This document shows, in pieces, positions 43,241 through 54,620 of a stretch of DNA of 64,000 nucleotides. Position 1 is the stretch's first letter, and the number at the start of each line of letters is the position of its first letter. A program made the position numbers and the translations under genes. This stretch comes from Takakia lepidozioides (lineage: Eukaryota > Streptophyta > Takakiopsida > Takakiales > Takakiaceae). The notes under the pieces were generated by a model. That model worked only from the letters and a program-made list of their open reading frames with translations, was not told the origin of the DNA and did not search any database. Location: the NCBI GenBank assembly GCA_030704615.1, contig CM060731.1, forward strand, positions 49,501,241-49,565,240. Reading direction: 5' to 3'.

Positions 43241-44062
43241 TGTTAGAGGGCTGCTTAGGACTTAGACGCTTTTACGGGTTCTGTGGGGTACCCTTAATTT
43301 TTGCGCAGATTGAGACAAACAGGAGCCTTAGGGGTGGCAGCAGCAGGCTTTAGGGGGGTTACACAGCCCGACACAGCCGACACAGCCTTACACAGCCAGT
43401 CACAGCTCGACACAGCTCGACACAACCTATCACAGTACATGGGGAACAGTTATCATTGGCAGGGAACGACGGTGAGGGAACGACATCTGCAGAAGGAACG
43501 TGTTACTTCAGGGATGACGGTTAATTAGTTAGGTGGTTAGAACAGCTTGCGGGCAGATAAGGGGAGCGGCAACGGAAAGGGGGAGTTTACGAAGAGCGTT
43601 GGTGGGTGAGGGGAAGAGGGAATCAGGTGGAGAGCAAGAACAAGAGCAGAAAGAAGGAGAAAAGATGAACAGTAGATGCTTATTTCATGCAGAGCTGTAG
43701 TGATACTGTAGGGCGGATTAGAGTCACCTTGACATTGGCCTAGTACGTGATAAATTGTAATCTGATACTTATTCGATACAAGCACACTGTGTAGAGAGAC
43801 ATGAGTGAAGCTGTGAAATGAATGCATGATTAACTGGAACTAAGAAGATACTAAAGCAATCTGATGCTTCAGTATCAGATAAGATAAATTGATAACATGA
43901 AGGCAAGAAGGAATACAAATGGGAAGCACAACCATGATTCACTAGCTGCAGGTCATGACTGATTGTACTGAGCGGGCTGAGTGCTTAGAGATATCCAACT
44001 CTTCTATCTTGGAGTTTCCACCTCGGATAGCGAAGGGATGGGTGAGTAAAAGCCGTTCGACA
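43241..44062 (+). mobile_element. 5' LTR of the 12.5-kb element
   Basis: Starts TGTTAGAGGGCTGC, ends TTCGACA. A short tandem tract of CACAGCC with variants lies at 43363-43440. Its partner at 54888 has more copies of that unit. Confidence 0.9.
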
Positions 44063-44064
44063 TT

Positions 44065-44081
44065 TGGCGACCATACTGGGG
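44065..44081 (+). other. Primer-binding site
   Basis: TGGCGACCATACTGGGG begins two bases after the 5' LTR. It resembles the TGGCGAC...CTGGGGA sites of Tat/Ogre-type elements, usually assigned to a tRNA-Arg. The tRNA assignment is by resemblance only. Confidence 0.65.
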
Positions 44082-44119
44082 AACTAAGTCTTGAACAACC
44101 AGATGTGACAGACATCTGG

Positions 44120-45257
44120 TGGGATCATGTTGGTTAGAGAATTAAAGAATTTGATGTGAATCAAATTCCCTGTGAAACTGAGAAGGAAAGATTGTCCAAA
44201 CAATTCTTTCAGAGGTTCTTGGAATTGCCAGACGGTTGTAAAGAAAACATTCTTAAGAGAGTGCATGATGCTGACCCTGAGTGGGGTCTGGAGAAAGGGG
44301 TGATAAAGATTTATCAGGTGGCCTGTAGGGGAAGAGCACGTTGGTTACCAACACTGGTTTATGTGATAGCATTGCTATCCATTAAGCGAGTAGAGTTTGA
44401 AGGCTGGGAGGAAAGGAAGGTGAATGTTTATACTCATATGCATGAAGAGCTTGTACTGGTAAAGAATTGGATTCCAAAGGATATTATGTGGATCAAACTC
44501 ACACCAAGAACAGCTTTCCAGACTTGTTTGCCGTATGGTTATATGGTAACGAAGACATTAGTATAGCCAAGGGTGCATTGAAGCTTGAAAGAAACCCAGG
44601 CATATACAAGAGATACTACAGAAGACAGCTTTGGTTACTGCCACATTGAAGAAATGAAAGACATGGGACATGAGTGATGAAAGAGAAGCTAGACTCCAGA
44701 GATATTCAGCAAAAAGAGAAAGTTATCTGAAAGCTAATTATCCATATCTTTGGGAGAGAGGAATAGACATAGGGGAATCATCTGGACCTCTCACACCATT
44801 AAGATCAAAGAGTACATCACCCATACCGGAAGAACTAGAGTTGGATGCCACTCCTTCTTTTTCTTTGCAAGAAAGATTAAAGGAATTGGTACGGGAAGAA
44901 GATCAACCACGAGGTGAAAGATCTGAGGTACATCCCTGGATAAAAGAATTGACAGAAATCTTTGATAAGAGTTGGCATGGAACACCAAAAGCAAGAACTC
45001 TAGTTTCTGAAACGGAAGGTGAAGAAGGAGGAGAGGATGTGGCAGAGCCAACGGAGAGTTCAGACTCTCCAACACCATTGCAGTTGAGTTACATGAGTGA
45101 AGAAGAAACCCAAGGGCAGAACTTGGAGGATGAAAACAGAGAGAAGAAATTGGAAGAGGAAGAGTATGAAGAAGTAGACCCAACAGCTGAGGTTGAGACT
45201 ACAACCAGGACATCCCAACCCGTTGGACCTGGATCAAGTGGAGCACTTGGATCATAG
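44120..45257 (+). pseudogene. ORFs upstream of gag, function unknown
   Basis: The first open stretch (44156-44566) reads KERLSKQFFQRFLELPDGCK and GRARWLPTLVYVIALLSIKR, then changes frame near 44470 to DSKGYYVDQTHTKNSFPDLF and AVWLYGNEDISIAKGALKLE. The second (44670-45257, 195 residues) is acidic and charged (SLQERLKELVREEDQPRGER, EENREKKLEEEEYEE-like end) with no domain I know. After a stop at 45256, a Gly/Ser-rich linker leads into gag. Ogre-like elements also carry an ORF before gag; similarity to theirs was not tested. Confidence 0.5.
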
Positions 45258-45499
45258 GCCAACGAAGGTGTCGGCTCAGGGGGATCAGGCGGGCAGCCTG
45301 GATCTGGCTTTGGGGGGACAGGGAGTGTGGGAAGTAGTGCAACTGGAGCTGGGAATACTGTGAATATCGTGGGGCCAGTAGCAGGAAGTGCTCAGGGGCC
45401 ACCACTTGGTGGAAGATCCACCACAACTACAATAGGTCCTCAAGGACCAGCACCAGCAAGGGGCCAGCATCTGTCAGTGGGCAGAGGGTAGGGCCACAG

Positions 45500-46243
45500 A
45501 TGGCGTTACAACCAACACGGGCAAAACCACATTTTCCAATATATTCAGGAAAAGGGGATCCCGATATACACATTAGCCAATTTGAGCACATGTGTATTGT
45601 GAACAATGAGAATGGCAAGGATGCCAAGATGAGATTGTTTCCTTGTTCACTTATCAAGAAAGCAAGTGAATGGTATGCAAGATTCCCTGATAATCATTTC
45701 CTAACCTGGAATGGCTTAAATACAACATTCCGAAATAGGTTCAGGACAAGTAAAACTGAGGATGAAGTGTATGGAAGTTTACAACAGTTAAAGCAAAAGA
45801 AGCATGAAACTGTTGAGGAGTATATGGAAAAAATGGAATTGATGATGAAAAAGCTGGCTGCTGTACCAGCACCAGGTTTACAGAAGACTTGGTTTGTGAG
45901 TGGACTAAGACCAGAGTTGCAAAAGAAAGTGGATATGTTACCCCATAATACAGTGGAGGAGGCATTTGAAACAACAAACAGAATCAAGCAATTGGGAATG
46001 CTCAGGAGAGAGAAAAAGGTTGATGAGGACTCTGAGGATGAGTCAGATGAGGAAGAAGAACAGGAGCTGAAAAGGAAGAGTAAGAGGAAGGAAAAGTTAA
46101 AGAGGGATAACTATGAGAAAAGATTAGAAGAAATCTTGAAGAAGTATGCCACAGAGGCTGCAACACATTGGAGGAAGGGGGGAATTACCAGCCAGGGAAT
46201 CAGGATTACAGAATTAATCCTAGAGCAGACCAAGGGCGAGGAC
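45500..46243 (+). CDS. gag: gag capsid region of the 12.5-kb element
   Basis: A Retrotrans_gag domain is clear: FPIYSGKGDPDIHISQFEHM, LIKKASEWYARFPDNHFLTW, FRNRFRTSKTEDEVYGSLQQ, LKQKKHETVEEYMEKMELMM and WFVSGLRPELQKKV. It is followed by an acidic stretch and a Lys/Arg/Glu-rich coil. The frame stays open to 46450, but from 46244 on it reads the wrong strand of an inverted segment that carries the zinc knuckle. Confidence 0.85.
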
Positions 46244-46657
46244 CCAATGGTGAACATCCTCATTCACTTCCTCTTCTCTTTCAGAATCAGAGGAATCTGC
46301 CATAGGAATATCAGTACTCTTCTGCATTTCTCTTATGGTATCTGCCACTTCTTTGTGCAGTTCTTTCTCATCTCTCCAAGCCTCATCATCTTCAGGCACA
46401 TCACTGCCATCTTCATTATCATCACCTTCCTCAACTACTGGAGGTATTAGTTTGGCTTTGCTTCTCGTTACTATCATTGTACTTACTTCTGGTACAACAC
46501 ATGGCCTAACCATGTGAGCTGCCACCACTGGCCCCTCATTCACAGGAGCTCTCATCTCATTTTGGTGTCTGATCCAGAATGGACAGGCTGCCTTGCGATG
46601 TCCTGCCTGATTACAATAGTAAGTAATATGCCAATCCAAAGCGGAGATTACCATTGG
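46244..46657 (-). other. Inverted gag segment with zinc knuckle, bounded by 8-bp inverted repeats
   Basis: The minus strand 46654-46220 is open and encodes a knuckle remnant YYCNQAGHRKAACPFW, then VTRSKAKLIPPVVEEGDDNE and an acidic end. Left and right borders are CCAATGGT (46244-46251) and ACCATTGG (46650-46657), exact complements. Flipping the segment would bring the minus-strand frame directly in line with the gag frame to its left, so it was evidently inverted after the element formed or in a source copy. Confidence 0.8.
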
Positions 46658-46664
46658 ACAGCTA

Positions 46665-49469
46665 TTGGCTGTGGCACCTTATTGTAGACACATGCTGTAT
46701 CAAGCAATCAATCGAATTGCCCATGTGACAGGGAACACAGACCTGAACAGCAATGTGACAAGTTATAATGTGAAGCCGGAAGGGCGAGAAACAGTCATGG
46801 ACTTTGATGATTCTATGCCAGTAATCCAATTGAGAATTGGAAGCACAGAACTAACTGATGTACTGATAGATGGAGGCTCTGGAGTGAATATCATGACAGA
46901 CCAATTAAGGCAGAAGCTTGGTCTAAGTAACATGAAACCAGCCCCATTTACAGTAACAATGGCAGATCAAAGAAGTGTACAGCCATTGGGATTGATAAGA
47001 GGAGTTAAGATACAGATTCAAAAGATGATCTTTATGATCACAGTAATTGTGTTGAAAATGGATGAAGTCATGGAGGCTTACTCCTTATTATTGGGACGTC
47101 CATGGCTGGTATTCCATGACTGGAATTCCCAGTTACTAACTGTGCATAATGGGATGCACAAGATACAAATTACCACTAAGAAATCTAGTAGATTACCTGC
47201 TACGAGAAGACCTCGAGGGGTCAGGGAGTATGACTGGAGGGGAGGACTGGATGAGGAACAGGAAGCTACCCTATTCGCTGCACACCCAGAGTGGGAGCAG
47301 GTTGCAGAGATGCAGCTGGAAGGCCTAAGTTGTTTAAAAGGTATCTGCTGTGGTGTAGTGACAGCAACACCAATTGAAGGCGAAATAAGCAGTTACCCAC
47401 CACATTTTTATGAAGAAAGAGAAGGAGAAATGGAAATCCTAGAGGAACCAGCCACTGTGAGTTTACAGGATGAAGTGGTGACTGGTTGGACAATCACAGC
47501 TGATGAGCAGGTGAGAGAAGTGAATGTGGGAACTGAAGAGGAACCGAGGATGGTGAAGGTAGGGGCTGATTTGGAGCCAGAATTCTTTGAGGAAGCTAAG
47601 AGTTTGTTCATCAAATACAGAGATGTATTTGCTTGGAGCTATAAGGATCTAAAAGGGATACCACCTGAGATCTGTCAACATAAGATTGAACTGGAACCAG
47701 GGTCAGTACCAATCAAACATGCAAGGTACAGAATAAATCTCAACTATGCACAGAAGGTTGGAGAAGAGATCAAGAAGTTGGCTGAGGCTAAGTTTATATA
47801 CCCGATAGAGTATACAACTTGGTTGTCACCCATTGTGATAGTTCCCAAGAAGAATGGTAAACTGAGAGTTTGTGTGAACTATAAGAAGTTGAATGCTTGC
47901 ACGAAGAAAGATCCTTTCCCTTTGCCATTCACAGAAGCGGTATTGGACACTGTGGCAGGCCATGAGATGTACTCATTCATGGATGGCTTCAGTGGTTATA
48001 ATCAAGTGCAAGTGGCAGAAGAAGACCAGGGAAAGACAGCTTTCATCACAGACTGGGATGCTTATGCATACAAAGTCATGCCTTTTGGACTTTGTAATGC
48101 ACCAGCAACCTTTCAGAGAGTGATAAGTGAATCTTTTCATGAGTATCTGGATGATTTCATGCAGGTGTTCTTGGATGATTTCAGTGTGTACAGCTCTAAG
48201 AATGAGCACTTGCATAAATTGGAGTTATGTTTGGCTAGATGCAGGATGAGAGGTTTGGGCCTGAATCCAGAGAAGTGTACTTTTTGTGTGAACTCAGGGG
48301 TGCTTTTGGGACACATTGTGTGTAAGAGGGGACTTCTTGTGGATCCTAGGAAGACAGAGGCCATTAAAGCCTCTCCACCACCAGTAAATGTTAAGAGTCT
48401 AAGGAGATTCCTTGGACAAACCAATTATTACAGAAGATTTGTCAAAAGGTATGCACAGATAGCAGCACCATTGAGCAAGCTTCTGAAGAAAGATGCAGTG
48501 TTTGCATGGACAGCTGAATGTCAACAGACTTTTGAGGAACTTACATTGTCAGTAACAACTACACCTGTGCTGATTAACCCTCACTGGCATGTAGTATTTC
48601 ATGTTCACTGTGATGCCTCAGGAGAAGCGTTGGGAGCGGTGTTAGCCCAAAATGTTACAGGAAATATAGATTCACCGGTGTACTATGCTAGCAGGTTGAT
48701 GAACAGTGCTGAAAGGAACTATAGCACAACTGAAAGAGAAGCACTGGCAATGATTTATACAGTCAAGAAATTCAGGCATTACCTATTGGGAAGAAAGTTT
48801 ATGTTTTATGTGGATCATCAGGCTCTGATATATCTGGTGAACAAACCTTTGATAAGTGGAAGGATAGCAAGGTGGTTAATAATCTTGCACGAGTTTGAGT
48901 TCGAAGTTGTTTACAAGCCTGGCCGTTTGCATCTTGTGGCAGATCATTTGTCACGCCTAACAACAGGAGAGCCCGCCACAGGAGTAGACGACCAATTGCC
49001 TGATGCGAGTTTATTTGCAATGGAGGTGCAAGGAAGTGCAGATGAATGGTTAGATTGGCAGTGGCCAATCAGATACTACCTTACTCATGGTCAGTGCCCA
49101 CCTAGTTATGGTAAGGAGCAGAGGAAGAGAATCGCTATCAAGGCTTTACCTTATACTATGGTAGGGGGCAGAATGTATAAGCTAGGACCTGATGGAGTAC
49201 TTAAACGATGCTTGTACCACCATGAAGTAAATAAAGTTTTGGAGGAAGTTCATAAAGGAGTGGCTGGAGGGCATTTTGGAGAAGAGACTACCAGTAGGAA
49301 GATACTACTTGCAGGTTACTGGTGGCCTACTTTGTTCAAGGATGTACACAAGTATTGTCAGAGTTGTGATGAATGTCAGAGGCTAGGACCTTTGCAGAGA
49401 TCTGGGAAGATGACTTTGCATCCTATGATGCCTACTGAAATGGGGACTAGACTTTGTTGGACCAATTAA
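46665..49469 (+). CDS. pol: pol: protease, reverse transcriptase, RNase H, integrase zinc finger
   Basis: One open frame of 934 codons. Protease: ELTDVLIDGGSGVNIMTDQL (about residues 65-85). RT: AKFIYPIEYTTWLSPIVIVP, KLRVCVNYKKLNACTKKDPF, SFMDGFSGYNQVQVAEEDQG, VMPFGLCNAPATFQRVISES and the catalytic VFLDDFSVYS (about 48168-48192). Thumb: FLGQTNYYRRFVKRY. RNase H: VHCDASGEALGAVLAQNV, ERNYSTTEREALAMIYTVKK, FYVDHQALIYLVNK. Then VVYKPGRLHLVADHLSRL and the integrase HHCC finger EVHKGVAGGHFGEETTSRKI, CQSCDECQRLG. No internal stop, so this part may still be translatable. It ends by a one-base frame change at about 49440, inside integrase. Confidence 0.92.
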   Translation: MAVAPYCRHMLYQAINRIAHVTGNTDLNSNVTSYNVKPEGRETVMDFDDSMPVIQLRIGSTELTDVLIDGGSGVNIMTDQLRQKLGLSNMKPAPFTVTMADQRSVQPLGLIRGVKIQIQKMIFMITVIVLKMDEVMEAYSLLLGRPWLVFHDWNSQLLTVHNGMHKIQITTKKSSRLPATRRPRGVREYDWRGGLDEEQEATLFAAHPEWEQVAEMQLEGLSCLKGICCGVVTATPIEGEISSYPPHFYEEREGEMEILEEPATVSLQDEVVTGWTITADEQVREVNVGTEEEPRMVKVGADLEPEFFEEAKSLFIKYRDVFAWSYKDLKGIPPEICQHKIELEPGSVPIKHARYRINLNYAQKVGEEIKKLAEAKFIYPIEYTTWLSPIVIVPKKNGKLRVCVNYKKLNACTKKDPFPLPFTEAVLDTVAGHEMYSFMDGFSGYNQVQVAEEDQGKTAFITDWDAYAYKVMPFGLCNAPATFQRVISESFHEYLDDFMQVFLDDFSVYSSKNEHLHKLELCLARCRMRGLGLNPEKCTFCVNSGVLLGHIVCKRGLLVDPRKTEAIKASPPPVNVKSLRRFLGQTNYYRRFVKRYAQIAAPLSKLLKKDAVFAWTAECQQTFEELTLSVTTTPVLINPHWHVVFHVHCDASGEALGAVLAQNVTGNIDSPVYYASRLMNSAERNYSTTEREALAMIYTVKKFRHYLLGRKFMFYVDHQALIYLVNKPLISGRIARWLIILHEFEFEVVYKPGRLHLVADHLSRLTTGEPATGVDDQLPDASLFAMEVQGSADEWLDWQWPIRYYLTHGQCPPSYGKEQRKRIAIKALPYTMVGGRMYKLGPDGVLKRCLYHHEVNKVLEEVHKGVAGGHFGEETTSRKILLAGYWWPTLFKDVHKYCQSCDECQRLGPLQRSGKMTLHPMMPTEMGTRLCWTN

Positions 49470-50300
49470 CCCACCGCCCAAGAATACACAAAACAAGTAT
49501 ATAATTACAGCCACTGATTATACTATGAAGTGGGTGGAAGCTAAAGCTGTGAGGGACAACACAGCCAAGTCCACAACAAGGTTCCTGTATGAGAACATAC
49601 TTACACGATTTGGCTGTCCCTTGGAATTTATCAGTGACCAGGGAAGTCACTTCATTAATGAGACCATTGAACTATTGACTAAAGAGTTCATGATTGTGCA
49701 TAGGAAGAGTACAACGTATTACCCACAGGTAATGGGCAGGCAGAGGCTACCAACAAAATACTATGTACTATCTTGGCTAAGATAGTCAATGCAAACAGAA
49801 CGGATTGGGATACAAAGCTGCTAACAGCTTTGTGGTCATACAGGACTTCATATAAAGTCACCACTAAGTATACACCATTCCAATTAGTTTATGGTATGGA
49901 AGCTTTACTTCCAGTGGAATTCTTGTTACCTACCATGAGAACTGAATGGGGGAAGAGAATGGAATTGGAAGATTCAATTAAGGTCAGGAAACATGAATTA
50001 TACCATGTGGAAGAAGTACGTGCTGATGCAGCTGATAACATGACCAGAATTCAGATGAAGAGGAAGGAACAATTTGATGAAGGCAAATTAAAGACTTTTA
50101 AGACGGGAGATTTGGTTCTCTGGTTGCAGAAGAAGGGGAAGATTAAAGCTTCTAAGCTTAAATCACCATGGAAATGACCTTATGTCATACAGAAGATGTA
50201 TGATAACAACACCGCCATGTTACAAACCATTAACAAAGAGATGCTGGGAAGAGTCAATGCCAATAAGTTGAAGGGATACAGTGGTATCCATGACAAACCA
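49440..50300 (+). pseudogene. pol: Integrase core and C-terminal part
   Basis: Continues the pol frame after the shift at 49440: LDFVGPINPPPKNTQNKY, MKWVEAKAVRDNTAKSTTRF, EFISDQGSHFINETIELLTK, then (after a shift near 49730) ATNKILCTILAKIVNANRTD, LLTALWSYRTSYKVTTKYTP and ELYHVEEVRADAADNMTRIQ. The Asp and Asp of the catalytic triad are present; the Glu lies at the second frame change. A TGA at 50175 follows SKLKSPWK, after which PYVIQKMYDNNTAMLQ continues the domain. Confidence 0.85.
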
Positions 50301-50424
50301 TTGAGGCACGATTTGCATATAGAAACACAGGAACAGTCACGGGCTACACCGGTAATACCAACGGAGCATGAAGCATTTGTCATTGAACCGATTGGGTATG
50401 GTCTGAGCAAAGAACACAGGTGTA

Positions 50425-50580
50425 TGAATAGCTATCACAGCCCATCACAGTGCCACACAGCCTATCACAGCCTACCACAGCATGACACAGCCTATCACAG
50501 CTTATCACAGTGCCACACAGCCTATCACAACGTACCACAGTATGACACAACCTGTCACAGCTCAACACAGCCTACCGGGG
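50425..50580 (+). repeat. CACAGCC-type tandem repeat inside the element
   Basis: Repeats such as TATCACAGCCTACCACAGCA recur about every 10-20 bases. The same kind of unit makes up the variable tract in both LTRs (43363-43440 and 55012-55140). Confidence 0.75.
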
Positions 50581-51298
50581 TTACACAGTCCATAGGATCA
50601 GTGACAGGTGGACGTGGGTTAACATCCGGGGAGTGGCCGGCGGAAAAGTGGACGGAGGCAGGTTTAGAAATGGACACGTGGACGCCAGGGCGAGACACAC
50701 AGCCGGACATGAATTGCAAGAACAGGTGTCATCAAGAAGGAAAACAAAATTGGCCGTCAAAGTACCTACCCGGCACGTTAACCAAAATTTATTGTGGGCC
50801 CATTAATGCATACAGGGAAAGGGTAACGGAACCCTTTACAAGTACCGAAAAGAGAAATCATTGTCACATGTGCTATCCTAGTGGACAGTCCAGGGGGGAA
50901 AATCCACAGAAGGGAATTAAATTACAGAGCCAACAGCCAATCATGAGCCAGAATTACCTGCAGAGGGTATTTTCCAAGAAGCAAGATCAAGAATTTAGAG
51001 AAATTATGAGCGCAAGAGTCGGCATGGTTCCGAGTAACGGGCGTCTCGACAGGGGAGACAATCAAAGCTATAGCTTTGAAGCTATGGCAGAAATAACAGA
51101 CTACACGCTCGCCTTACTACTTACGCAGTGGCACAAGGACAGACGAACGGAGAGTACATTTTCTCTAAATCAATACTTGCAAGCCCCACAGGCTTACAAA
51201 CACTTACCCATTTCATTCTGTGCCAACCATACCTTCATGCTCTGTGCCCTGCAAGCTTTCCTTCAGCTGTTTCAAACAAAGCCTTTCTGTTTGTCTAG

Positions 51299-52580
51299 AA
51301 TGAAGAGAGTGAGGGGAATGGAGGATATCAGGGTGAAGAGCACGACGATACTGCAGAAGCAAACAATTGCAGCACCGCAGGCAGTACAGCTGCTAAGGGA
51401 GTTGCGATTGGAAGGGCTGCTACGCAAGGACTGGTCATTGCATCATCGGCAGTTCATGATACAATTTCTTCAGAATTTTGAGCCTCGGACGGGAGTTACT
51501 CAGGTGAGGGGAGTAGATATAGAAATTACTCCCCAGTACCTGCAGCAATTGTTTGATTTGCCATCAGGACATGTGGATGTGGATGAGCACAGGGCAAGTT
51601 TGCAGATAGGGAATTTGTTCCAAGAAGGGAGTTTCTTTAAAACTCAAGGCTACGCTTGTACCAAAGCCGAGTACCCAGGGCTTAGGGAAGTTGGCCAAAT
51701 CTTGAACATTCTGTTTGCCATGAAACATAACCAACAGTATTTGAGCAGGTCATTCACAGAGGAGATCCTGAAAACTTTGAGGGGAGAGGATGTCGTTTGG
51801 GAGGAGTTAATGTACAATGGATTGGTGGATGAGATGAAGAGGTTACAGGGCACTGCTGCTAAGTCACCGATCATTGTGTCCGGTCCAGTCATTGCCCAAA
51901 TAATTCTTGATTCTTGCATACTTGATACTCGAGAACGTAAGGAGATGGGAGTGTTTGAGGCAGAAACCACTGCAATTGAAGAGCAAGGCTCTTCACACAG
52001 TGAGGGTGGACTGGCAGCGCAACACCAGTCTAAGAAACACAGGCGGGGTATGACTGTAGTGGCGGATCCACTGGCTTCACGAAAACTGCACGATAATGTT
52101 TCCCAAGCTCTTGTGCAAGATGGGGCACAACAGCACAGAGGGCTGCTATTATTGGAAGCACGGCCTTCAGAGAGAGAAGAGGAAGTCACTTCGATACCAC
52201 AGCCACCACAACCAATTGACTCAGTTGTTTTAGAGGTTCCACAATTAGTATATGCTGTGACATCACCCCCAACTGCTCTGGAAGGAGAAAGGTTGGACAT
52301 TCCCACTACAAAGCAGGTCGTGGCCGAAATTGAGAAGGGTGACCTTCTCTATGAAAACTCTGGCTTGGTAAGGGAATCAGTGATTCCAGAGGTGCAGCGG
52401 TTGTCCAGGGGAAACCCTGCTGTGCATATAATACCCACACTTGTGACGGAGGTACCAGGGGTAGAATATCAAGACACTGCAGCACCTGTGGCGGATGAGG
52501 TGGTTCAGGAAGAAAATCTGGTGGGGCAATGGCCTGAATGGTTGGTGAGGCATCACACTGTCGAGGATCAGGGAGAATAG
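51299..52580 (+). CDS. Extra ORF 1 downstream of integrase
   Basis: The frame is open from 50196, but protein-like character starts about the ATG at 51299 (MKRVRGMEDIRVKSTTILQK). It holds LLRKDWSLHHRQFMIQFLQN, VTQVRGVDIEITPQYLQQLF, DLPSGHVDVDEHRASLQIG and LREVGQILNILFAMKHNQQY, followed by an acidic, Pro-rich tail to 52580. The RGVxIxxTPxxLxxLFxLP-like pattern resembles the 'putative plant transposon protein' domain seen in accessory ORFs of other plant gypsy elements. This is a resemblance only. Role unknown. Confidence 0.55.
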
Positions 52581-52619
52581 CAGCAAGCTCCCCATGAAGA
52601 CCCTCAGCAGGCCATACTT

Positions 52620-54554
52620 ATGAGTTCCATAAGCAGAACACTTAATTTGTTGGGCACTTATGTGAAATCCCATGTTCCATCTACCCAATTGGCAACTTTG
52701 AGGGAGGAACTCAGAAAGGAGTTTGAGGCTCGATTTGCCACTGAGTGTGCAAACAAGTTCGATGAGGAGGTCAATCTCAAGTTACAACAAGAGTTAGAGG
52801 ATACAAAAACTGCTTTGCAGTTGGCCAATGAACATTTGATTGAAGCAGGCCTCGCGCAAGACCAGTTGCACGAAGCACATAAACAATAGTTATACCAAAT
52901 GCAAGTGAAGCATGAGGGCAAGTTGCAAGAAGTGAATGCACTACATACAGAGTTGTAGGCAGTACATGAGAGGATGACCATACAATGTGCTACACTCACA
53001 ACTACTCTTGAGCAAACTGCATTAGAAGTTAACAGACAAGAGGAGAGATGTATGAAGGCAGAGGCAGAGATAGTCGAGCAGGCGAAACTCATTGTTGATA
53101 TGAAGAATACAATCTGTCGCAATGAGAATACTTTCAAGCAATACAGACAGGTTAAAGCTGACCAAGAGAGGTACATCCTGGAGTTGCAACAAACGGTCAT
53201 GGTAAATAGAAATGAACTCTCTGTGGCTAACAAGGCTTGGAAGGAAGCCAATAATCTGGCTGTTGCCTATGCGAGTTTGGTTGAACCTCATGCAAAGCGC
53301 ATGGAGGCTTTACAGCAGCAATTAGATGTGTACAGGCTCACAGAGGAGCAGACTCTCAGGGGTGCCACACACAACTTGGTGGATAACCACCTTATGCAGG
53401 TCTGGTTAGCACAAGGGCCGGTGGAAGGCAAAGCACCACGGAAGCTCACCCAGGGTGAGATGAATGAGCTCAGACTGCAGGTGCAGAACATTGCCACAAC
53501 TACCATAGACAATGTCTATAGTAGGATAGCGGAGCTACAGGAGGATGTAGAAGGCCTGCAGACTCAGGTGGATGACCTGAGTTCAAATATTGACAAGAGA
53601 GTCTTTGTACCTGAGGAGCAGCTGATGGCTACTTATTTACAGGCCAGAACTCTAATTTTTCAATCTTCTTCGCAAGGGGTGCAAGAGATGCCAGTGGTAG
53701 AAGGACCAGTGCTACCAATACCACAACAAGTGACTGTGCATGTAGCTGACCCTGTTGTTACTACAGCCACACCACAGCCTGAGGTATGGGGGGATGCTGC
53801 TTTTAACCCACCTAAGACTCCTGCTGCACGGGAGTACAGTCGGGCTATGATTATGCCCTTCAACCAAATTCCCATTGTGTTGGATTTGGCTTGGAAGGAA
53901 TTTAGTCCTCCGCAGTCGTTGGCACATTACTACCAGATCATGCGCATTTGGCTGCCAGTGGCAACTAGGACTAAGGTTCTTCTGAACAATCGACCCATTG
54001 AGGATCATCACTTTGCGAGGTACTGGTCTGAAGCAAGTACCATGTTGAAGGAATTAATTGCCTTCCAAGTTGTACATGGGTACATTTATACCAAGACCAA
54101 GGAGGTATCAAGTATTGTCATGGGCTGTGGATTATACTATGCTGTTTGTTTTCTGGCACGTTATCACATTGAGCAACAGATGATGCAATCGCGATTTCTG
54201 AGTTATTCCAGTGGGGATCATTGGGTCTTACCTTCAGTGCCACATCATATGTACCTATATGAAGCAAAAGTTATGATGCAAAAGGATTCCCAACTTCGTT
54301 CATGGTTTCATTCGGCCTGGAACAATTTGACAACACAGAAATTCGGCCCTAACGATATTTTCTTTAAGGGACATGAGGCATGGAAATACTTGCACTGTTC
54401 CCAAGTCATTGGCACACCACTCACCTATACGGACAAGGAGTTCAGGGTGTTTCCTAATTTTGCCATTAAGCGCTTACAGCAAGTTGTACAGTTTAAACTT
54501 CCAGACATGGTGGGACCACATTGTATGCCACACAGGATTCTAGTTAGAGTTTGA
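52620..54554 (+). CDS. Extra ORF 2 downstream of integrase: coiled-coil protein
   Basis: A first part (52620-52889) ends at a TAG but is continued by the same kind of sequence to the start of a 526-residue frame at 52974 (one more TAG at about 52956). Heptad-rich stretches predominate: RKEFEARFATECANKFDEEV, LQQELEDTKTALQLANEHLI, EVNRQEERCMKAEAEIVEQA, RIAELQEDVEGLQTQVDDLS. The second half is globular (LDLAWKEFSPPQSLAHYYQI, FARYWSEASTMLKELIAFQV, VMGCGLYYAVCFLARYHIEQ). No membrane segment or envelope feature is evident. I do not recognise the protein. Confidence 0.55.
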
Positions 54555-54620
54555 CCGTTAAAACACCTCAGGGGGGACGAGGATTCTGATACTACTGTTT
54601 CTTCAGCGAACTCTTTTGAC

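Noticed and set aside
43363-43440. CRISPR-like array
   Set aside because: Units are short, variable and without unique spacers; they lie in LTRs of a plant retrotransposon.
50425-50580. A His/Ser-rich repeat protein
   Set aside because: The pattern comes from the CACAGCC tandem DNA repeat, which is also present in non-coding LTR DNA.
50196-51298. Reading the whole 794-codon frame from 50196 as one protein
   Set aside because: Its first part is the end of integrase and the next is low-complexity tandem repeat and unstructured sequence; protein-like character only resumes near 51299.
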